Source: CAWEHQ01 sp051001995
GTDB taxonomy: Bacteria > Actinomycetota > Thermoleophilia > Solirubrobacterales > Thermoleophilaceae
Length of the DNA: 18,746 nt
NCBI GenBank assembly: GCA_051001995.1
Contig: JBPCMT010000023.1
Span: 1 to 18,746, forward strand
Direction: 5' to 3'
Notes under the pieces: model-generated
Seen by the model: only the letters and a program-made list of their open reading frames with translations
What the model was told of the DNA's origin: nothing
Databases searched by the model: none
Translations under genes and position numbers: made by a program
Shown here: positions 14,630 to 18,746 of the stretch, piece after piece
How the letters are laid out: the number at the start of each line of letters is the position of its first letter
How positions within the stretch are numbered: the first letter of the stretch is position 1

Positions 14630-15744
14630 GAGCGCCCCTTCCACCCCTCGAGCGAGTAGAGCTGCGTGCGGCCGTCGACGCCCTTGAGGCTCCGGCGGCG
14701 GCGGCGCTTGAACTCGTAGTCGGGGCCTGCCGCGCGCCTGGCCTCCTCGGTGGCGAGGATCCGGCCGGGCTTGGCGACGTCGGTCACGCGGCTCGCCAGG
14801 TTCACGGTCGCCCCGAACCAGTCGCCGACGCGCGCCGTCGCCGGCCCGTACGCGATCCCGACGCGCAGCGCCGGGAAGTCCTCCGCCTCCGCCTCGATGC
14901 TCTCGGTCAACGCCACGACGGTGGCGACGAGCGCCGGCACGTTCGGGGAGACCAGCATCACCGCGTCGCCGATCGTCTTGACGAGCCGCGCCGGACGCCT
15001 GGCGGCGGCGCCCGCCAGGTCGGCGAGCCGGGTGGCGATCCTGGTCAGGTCCTCGATCGCGAGCTTCTCGCCGAGCCGCGTGTAGTCCACCAGGTCGGCG
15101 AACGCGATGCCGACGTCGCTCGTGTCCGCCAGGCGGCCCTCGCTTCGCTCCGCCTCGGTCACGAGCTGTTCCCTGATCCCGTCGCGCACCAGCGCGCGGA
15201 GCTGGTACTCGACGAGCGGCCCCACGAGCGGCGTGAGCTCCTCAGCAGCCTGGGCGTAGCGGAGCGCGACCGTCAGCTCGGCGTCGCCCTGTTTCAGGAA
15301 GGCGTCCCCCGCCATCCGGCGCACCGCGTCGGCCGTGTGGCTCATCCCCTGCCCGAGCACACGCGCCACCTCCAGGATTCCGTCGCGCGGCAGGCCGGCA
15401 TCCAGGAAGCGGCGGACGAGCCGCGCCAGCTCGACGTCCTCGTCGTTGAAGGCGCGTTCGCGCGGCGCGGGGTCGGGGCGGCCGGATGCACGCACCACCT
15501 GGCGCAGGAAGCGCGGGTCGACCTGGGACTCGCGCGCCACGTGGCTGAGCGTGTGGCGCGGGCTGCCGCCGAGCGCCTCCTCCACGGCCAGCGAGCCGAG
15601 CCGCCCCTCGGCGTCGGCGCGCTCGAGCTCGCGGCGGTCGTGCCCGGCCAGCTCGAGCCGGCGCACGACCCCGTCGCGAGCCTCGGTGGACGGCAGCGAG
15701 CCGTCTCCGCCGCCTCCCGCCCCGCTACCTCTGCGCTCGGCCAC
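14626..15744 (-). CDS. Class III adenylate cyclase with N-terminal regulatory domain (Rv1264/Rv2212-like)
   Basis: This 372-residue soluble cyclase would make cAMP from ATP. The C-terminal catalytic domain (about 208-365) has both metal aspartates (Asp217 in FADLVDYT; Asp260 in VKTIGDAV), the ATP-specifying Lys256 and Asp308 (VGDWFGATVN), and the transition-state Asn315 and Arg319 (NLASR). It is therefore complete and probably adenylyl- rather than guanylyl-specific. The helical N-terminal part (about 25-200) lacks membrane segments and resembles the regulatory domain of mycobacterial Rv1264, which senses pH; ligand or pH sensing here is inference. The GTG at 15744 lies 47 nt after the acyl-CoA synthetase stop with a weak Shine-Dalgarno sequence. 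The TGA overlaps the methyltransferase GTG by 4 nt, tying a signalling enzyme into the glucan operon. Confidence 0.9.
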   Translation of the reverse strand: MAERRGSGAGGGGDGSLPSTEARDGVVRRLELAGHDRRELERADAEGRLGSLAVEEALGGSPRHTLSHVARESQVDPRFLRQVVRASGRPDPAPRERAFNDEDVELARLVRRFLDAGLPRDGILEVARVLGQGMSHTADAVRRMAGDAFLKQGDAELTVALRYAQAAEELTPLVGPLVEYQLRALVRDGIREQLVTEAERSEGRLADTSDVGIAFADLVDYTRLGEKLAIEDLTRIATRLADLAGAAARRPARLVKTIGDAVMLVSPNVPALVATVVALTESIEAEAEDFPALRVGIAYGPATARVGDWFGATVNLASRVTDVAKPGRILATEEARRAAGPDYEFKRRRRRSLKGVDGRTQLYSLEGWKGRS

Positions 15745-15791
15745 CCCCGGATACTTCCACGGGCGGGCGCTCGGCTGCCCGCGGGGGCCTC

Positions 15792-17858
15792 CTACCGCTT
15801 CGCCAGCTCGCGCTTGAGCACCTTGCCGGTCTGGTTGCGCGGCAGCGCGTCGATCAGCTCGACCCTGCGCGGGACCTTGTAGCGAGCGAGGTTGTCCTTC
15901 ACGTAGGCGAGGACCTCCTTCTCCGACAGCTTGTTGCGGGCAACGACGAACGCCTCGAGTCGCTGGCCCCAGTCCTCGTCCTCCACGCCGATCACCGCCG
16001 CCTCCTCGATGCGCTGATGGCTGGAGAGCAGGTCCTCGACCTCCTGCGGGTAGACGTTCTCGCCGCCGGAGACGATCATCTCGTCGGAGCGGCCCTCGAC
16101 GAACAGCCGGCCACGCTCGTCAAGACGGCCGAGGTCGCCGGTGGCCATCAGGCCGTCCACGGTCTCCTCGGCCCCGCCGCCCGTGTAGCCCTCGAAGAGC
16201 ATCTCGTTGCCCACGAAGATCCGCCCGGCCTCGCCGCGCGGGACCTCGCGGTCGTCGTCGTCGAGGATCCTGAGCGTGGTGCCGCGCGGCGGCGCGCCGG
16301 AGGTGCCCGGCGCCTCGCGCAGGTCCGCGGGGCTCGCGATCGCCGCCCACGCCACCTCGGTCGAGCCGTAGAGGTTGTAGAGGACGTCGCCGAACTCGTC
16401 CATGAAGCGCTCGGCGAGGTCACCGGGCAGGGCGGAGCCGCTGACCGGCACTGTCCGCAGGCTCGATGTGTCGTAGCGCCGGCGGACCTCCTCTGGGAGA
16501 GCGAGGATGCGCTGGAGCATCACCGGGACCATCGGGCAGCTCTCGACGCCGTGCGACGCGATCGCGTCGAGCGTTCCCTCGGGGTCGAACTTGCGCCGCA
16601 GCACCAGCGTCGAGGAGAGCAACAGGCCGAGCTGGAAGTGGGCGATGCCCCAGGCGTGGAATAGCGGTGCGGCGATGTGCACGCGGCTGCGCGCGCGCAA
16701 CGGGATCCTCGAGAGGATCGAGACCGCGGCGCCGACCCCCGGCTGCCCGCGCGAGGCGCCCTTGGGCGTTCCCGTCGTGCCGGAGGTGAGGATCACGACC
16801 TTGCCGGGATCGTCGGGCGGCACCACGTCGTCGGGGTCGCCGGCCGCGATCAGGTCGTCGAGCGTGGGGTCGGCCGTGCCCTCCTCGTCCTCGACCCAGG
16901 CCACGAAGCGCTTGCGCCGCTTTCCGGCGTCCGACAGCAGCTCTGAGAACTCCTGGTCGTAGACGATCGCCTTCGGCTTCTCCCGGCGGACCACCTCTGT
17001 CAGCTGCGGTCCCGCGAACGCGGTGTTGAGGAAGAGGGCGTTCGCGCCGAGCCTGGAGGCGGCGATCGCCGCCTCGCAGAAGCCGCGGTGGTTGCGGCAC
17101 ATGATCGCGATGCCGTCGCCCTCCAGCACCCCGGCGTCGGAGAGCGCGTGGGCGAGCGCGTTCGTGCGCCGGTGGACCTGGCCGAAGGTGAGCGCGCCGC
17201 GCTCGTCGATGATCGCGACCGCTCCCGGGTAGCGGTCGGCGGACGCGGCGTACCCGGCGGCGGGGGTCGGTCCCCAGCGGGCCAGGTCGAGGCCGGCGCG
17301 GATCAGGCGGTCTGGGCGGATCGGGCGGACGAGCCCGGCGCCGGCGAGCACGCGCGCCGCATGGATGCCGTCGCTCACGAGCTCGAACGCGCCCGGCCCG
17401 CCGCTCGCCGGCAGCGCCCCGGCCCCGTGCTCGAGGTCGCGCTTGAGGTTGGCGAGCGAGTCGCGCAGGTTGCGCCGCACGAGCGGTGCCGAGGCGCGGT
17501 CGGCGAGCGTCGCGAGCAGGCCGCCCGGCGCCTGGTAGCTGACCCGCAGCGAGACGGCGGTGCGCCCGCGCCCGCGCTCGCGCAGCCGCCAGCGCCCGCG
17601 CTGGTCAAGGCCGGTGACGCTCGTCCACGCCATGTCGCGCGGCTCGTCGAACTCGACCACCTCGATCAGGCCGCCGACCTCCGCCGAGCCCACCTCCATG
17701 CGCATCGCGTAGCGGGCGCCGAGGCCGCGGTCGACCTCGCCCTGCGCCTCCCAGCGCGTGATGCCGGCCATGAAGCGCCGGTAGTTCGCGGGGTCGGTGA
17801 CCACGTCCCAGACCCGCCGCGCCGGAGCCTCGACCACGATCTGCTCCTCGACCCGCAT
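15792..17858 (-). CDS. SRPBCC domain-acyl-CoA synthetase (AMP-forming) fusion
   Basis: This is a 688-residue two-part protein. Residues 1-145 are an SRPBCC/START-like fold, opening VEEQIVVEAPARRVWDVVTDPANYRRF (3-29), of the kind that binds lipids or other hydrophobic ligands in a cavity. Residues about 163-688 are a full ANL acyl-CoA synthetase resembling mycobacterial FadD ligases, which activates a fatty acid via acyl-AMP to acyl-CoA. Motifs are ILTSGTTGTPKG (356-367), LYGSTEVA (496-503), MATGDLGRLDERGRLFVEGR (571-590), SGGENVYPQEVE (597-608) and PRNQTGKVLKREL with catalytic Lys679. No stop or frame change separates the halves; the junction is near 146-162. The ATG at 17858 has GAGG 6 nt upstream. 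It starts 7 nt after the acyltransferase stop, so the pair is surely co-transcribed. Confidence 0.9.
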   Translation of the reverse strand: MRVEEQIVVEAPARRVWDVVTDPANYRRFMAGITRWEAQGEVDRGLGARYAMRMEVGSAEVGGLIEVVEFDEPRDMAWTSVTGLDQRGRWRLRERGRGRTAVSLRVSYQAPGGLLATLADRASAPLVRRNLRDSLANLKRDLEHGAGALPASGGPGAFELVSDGIHAARVLAGAGLVRPIRPDRLIRAGLDLARWGPTPAAGYAASADRYPGAVAIIDERGALTFGQVHRRTNALAHALSDAGVLEGDGIAIMCRNHRGFCEAAIAASRLGANALFLNTAFAGPQLTEVVRREKPKAIVYDQEFSELLSDAGKRRKRFVAWVEDEEGTADPTLDDLIAAGDPDDVVPPDDPGKVVILTSGTTGTPKGASRGQPGVGAAVSILSRIPLRARSRVHIAAPLFHAWGIAHFQLGLLLSSTLVLRRKFDPEGTLDAIASHGVESCPMVPVMLQRILALPEEVRRRYDTSSLRTVPVSGSALPGDLAERFMDEFGDVLYNLYGSTEVAWAAIASPADLREAPGTSGAPPRGTTLRILDDDDREVPRGEAGRIFVGNEMLFEGYTGGGAEETVDGLMATGDLGRLDERGRLFVEGRSDEMIVSGGENVYPQEVEDLLSSHQRIEEAAVIGVEDEDWGQRLEAFVVARNKLSEKEVLAYVKDNLARYKVPRRVELIDALPRNQTGKVLKRELAKR

Positions 17859-17865
17859 CCAGTCC

Positions 17866-18746
17866 TCAGCCGATCAGGGGGAGCCGCCGCTCCTCGGCGA
17901 GCCGGTCGAGCGTGGCCTGCATGCTGCTGGTCAGGTGGTCGTAGACCTCGTCGGGGTCGGGATCATCGCCGAACCGCTCGCGCAGCTCGACCGCCGGGAG
18001 CGCCTCGATCACGATCTTCGCCGGCAGCGGGAAGTGGCCGGCCATGTCGCCGACGTTCAGCCCCCACGGCAGCGCCAGCGAGATCGGCAGGACCTTGAGT
18101 CGGAGCGTCGCGTCGAGCCGCAGCAGCCGCGCGAGCCGCTCCCCGCGCGTGAGGAACAGCGCGGTCTCCTGCCCGCCGATCGAAACCACCGGCACGATCG
18201 GGACGTCCTTTTCGATCGCCAGCCGGATGAAGCCCATGCGCCCGTCGAAGTCGACCCTGCCCGACTCCCAGGTCGGGCGGTGGGTCTCGTAGTCCCCGCC
18301 CGGGTAGACGAGCAGCGCCGCGCCAGTGTCGAGCGCCTTCTCGGCGTTCTCGTGCGACGCCGCCACCGTCCCGTACTTGCGCAGGTAGCCGATCCCGGGC
18401 ATCGCGAGCACCAGGTTGTGGGCGAGCTGGTAGAAGCGGCGCTCCACGCCGAAGTAGGTGTTGAAGGCGAGCGTGAAGACGAACGTGTCGGCGGGGACGT
18501 TGCCGCCCGAGTGGTTGCCCACGAGCAGCACCGGCCCCTCGGCCGGGACGTTGCCGAGTCCGCGCACGTCGGCGCGGAAGTAGAAGCTGGCGAGCATCCA
18601 CAGCCCGGCGAGGTTCTCGCGGATGTAGTCGGGGTCGCGCTCGTCGAGGTCGGCGCGCGGGATGCGGTGCTGCACGCCGCGCGTGGCGGCCGCCGCCAGG
18701 CGTCCGCCGAGCCCGAGCGCCTGCCCGGCGAGGCCCAGCGCCTGCC
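17866..18746 (-). CDS. PlsC-like lysophospholipid/glycerolipid acyltransferase, 5' end probably cut by window
   Basis: This cytoplasmic or membrane-associated acyltransferase moves an acyl group from acyl-CoA or acyl-ACP to a glycerolipid or other hydroxyl. The catalytic block is LVGNHSGGNVPAD, with His and Asp spaced as in the HSGG subgroup rather than the strict HX4D of PlsC. The glycerol-phosphate-binding type motif is LLVYPGGDYE, followed by PIVPVVSIGG. A GTG at 18675 would give 269 residues, but it has no Shine-Dalgarno sequence. The frame stays open with strong GC third-position bias to the window edge (reading QALGLAGQALGLGG), so the true start is probably upstream. Its product fits the adjoining acyl-CoA synthetase 7 nt downstream: one activates, the other transfers. 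Whether the acceptor is a lipid or a glucan cannot be told. Confidence 0.85.
   Translation of the reverse strand, partial: QALGLAGQALGLGGRLAAAATRGVQHRIPRADLDERDPDYIRENLAGLWMLASFYFRADVRGLGNVPAEGPVLLVGNHSGGNVPADTFVFTLAFNTYFGVERRFYQLAHNLVLAMPGIGYLRKYGTVAASHENAEKALDTGAALLVYPGGDYETHRPTWESGRVDFDGRMGFIRLAIEKDVPIVPVVSIGGQETALFLTRGERLARLLRLDATLRLKVLPISLALPWGLNVGDMAGHFPLPAKIVIEALPAVELRERFGDDPDPDEVYDHLTSSMQATLDRLAEERRLPLIG

Overview
The window is 18.7 kb of very GC-rich, gene-dense bacterial DNA. There are almost no intergenic gaps, GTG starts are frequent, and neighbouring genes often overlap by 4 bases. The gene families are those of high-GC Actinomycetota: a Rv2715-like alpha/beta hydrolase, a GH15 trehalase-type enzyme, a MeaB GTPase, a Rv1264/Rv2212-like adenylate cyclase, and a methyltransferase-GH57-GT4 trio ordered as in mycobacterial Rv3030-Rv3031-Rv3032. 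My best guess is a deep-branching actinobacterium such as a member of Thermoleophilia/Solirubrobacterales. That is inference, because no rRNA or marker gene is present.

Layout. (1) Positions 1-7206, minus strand, read right to left: GH15 alpha-glucosidase/trehalase, calcineurin-like metallophosphoesterase, ZIP-type metal transporter (ATGA overlap with the phosphoesterase), amidohydrolase-2 family protein, alpha/beta hydrolase, and a CxxxxC flavoprotein disulfide reductase cut by the left edge. (2) 7315-7764, plus strand: a small two-helix membrane protein of unknown function, divergent from GH15. (3) 7775-9477: a divergent pair, MeaB GTPase (minus) and hexapeptide-repeat acyltransferase (plus). 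Their starts face each other across 53 bp, and both look leaderless behind mirror-image -10 boxes. (4) 9490-11081: a divergent pair, a haloalkane-dehalogenase-like alpha/beta hydrolase lacking the usual catalytic histidine (minus) and a TetR regulator (plus). A palindrome that probably serves as operator includes the TetR start codon. (5) 11096-18746, minus strand: a compact six-gene unit, transcribed as PlsC-like acyltransferase, SRPBCC/acyl-CoA-synthetase fusion, class III adenylate cyclase, SAM methyltransferase, GH57 glucan branching-type enzyme and GT4 glucosyltransferase.

The last block is the most interesting part. In mycobacteria a methyltransferase/GH57/GT4 trio in this order is linked to methylglucose lipopolysaccharide (MGLP), an acylated, partly O-methylated alpha-glucan that binds fatty acyl-CoA. 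Here the trio is tightly coupled to a cAMP-producing enzyme, an acyl-activating enzyme carrying its own lipid-binding-type domain, and an acyltransferase. The genes could therefore make, methylate and perhaps acylate an intracellular glucan, under or alongside a cAMP signal. The families and the order are seen in the sequence; the pathway is inference.

I see no tRNA, rRNA, CRISPR array, insertion sequence or prophage gene, and no gene-free stretch above about 110 bp. Most long open frames opposite the genes are GC-driven shadows.
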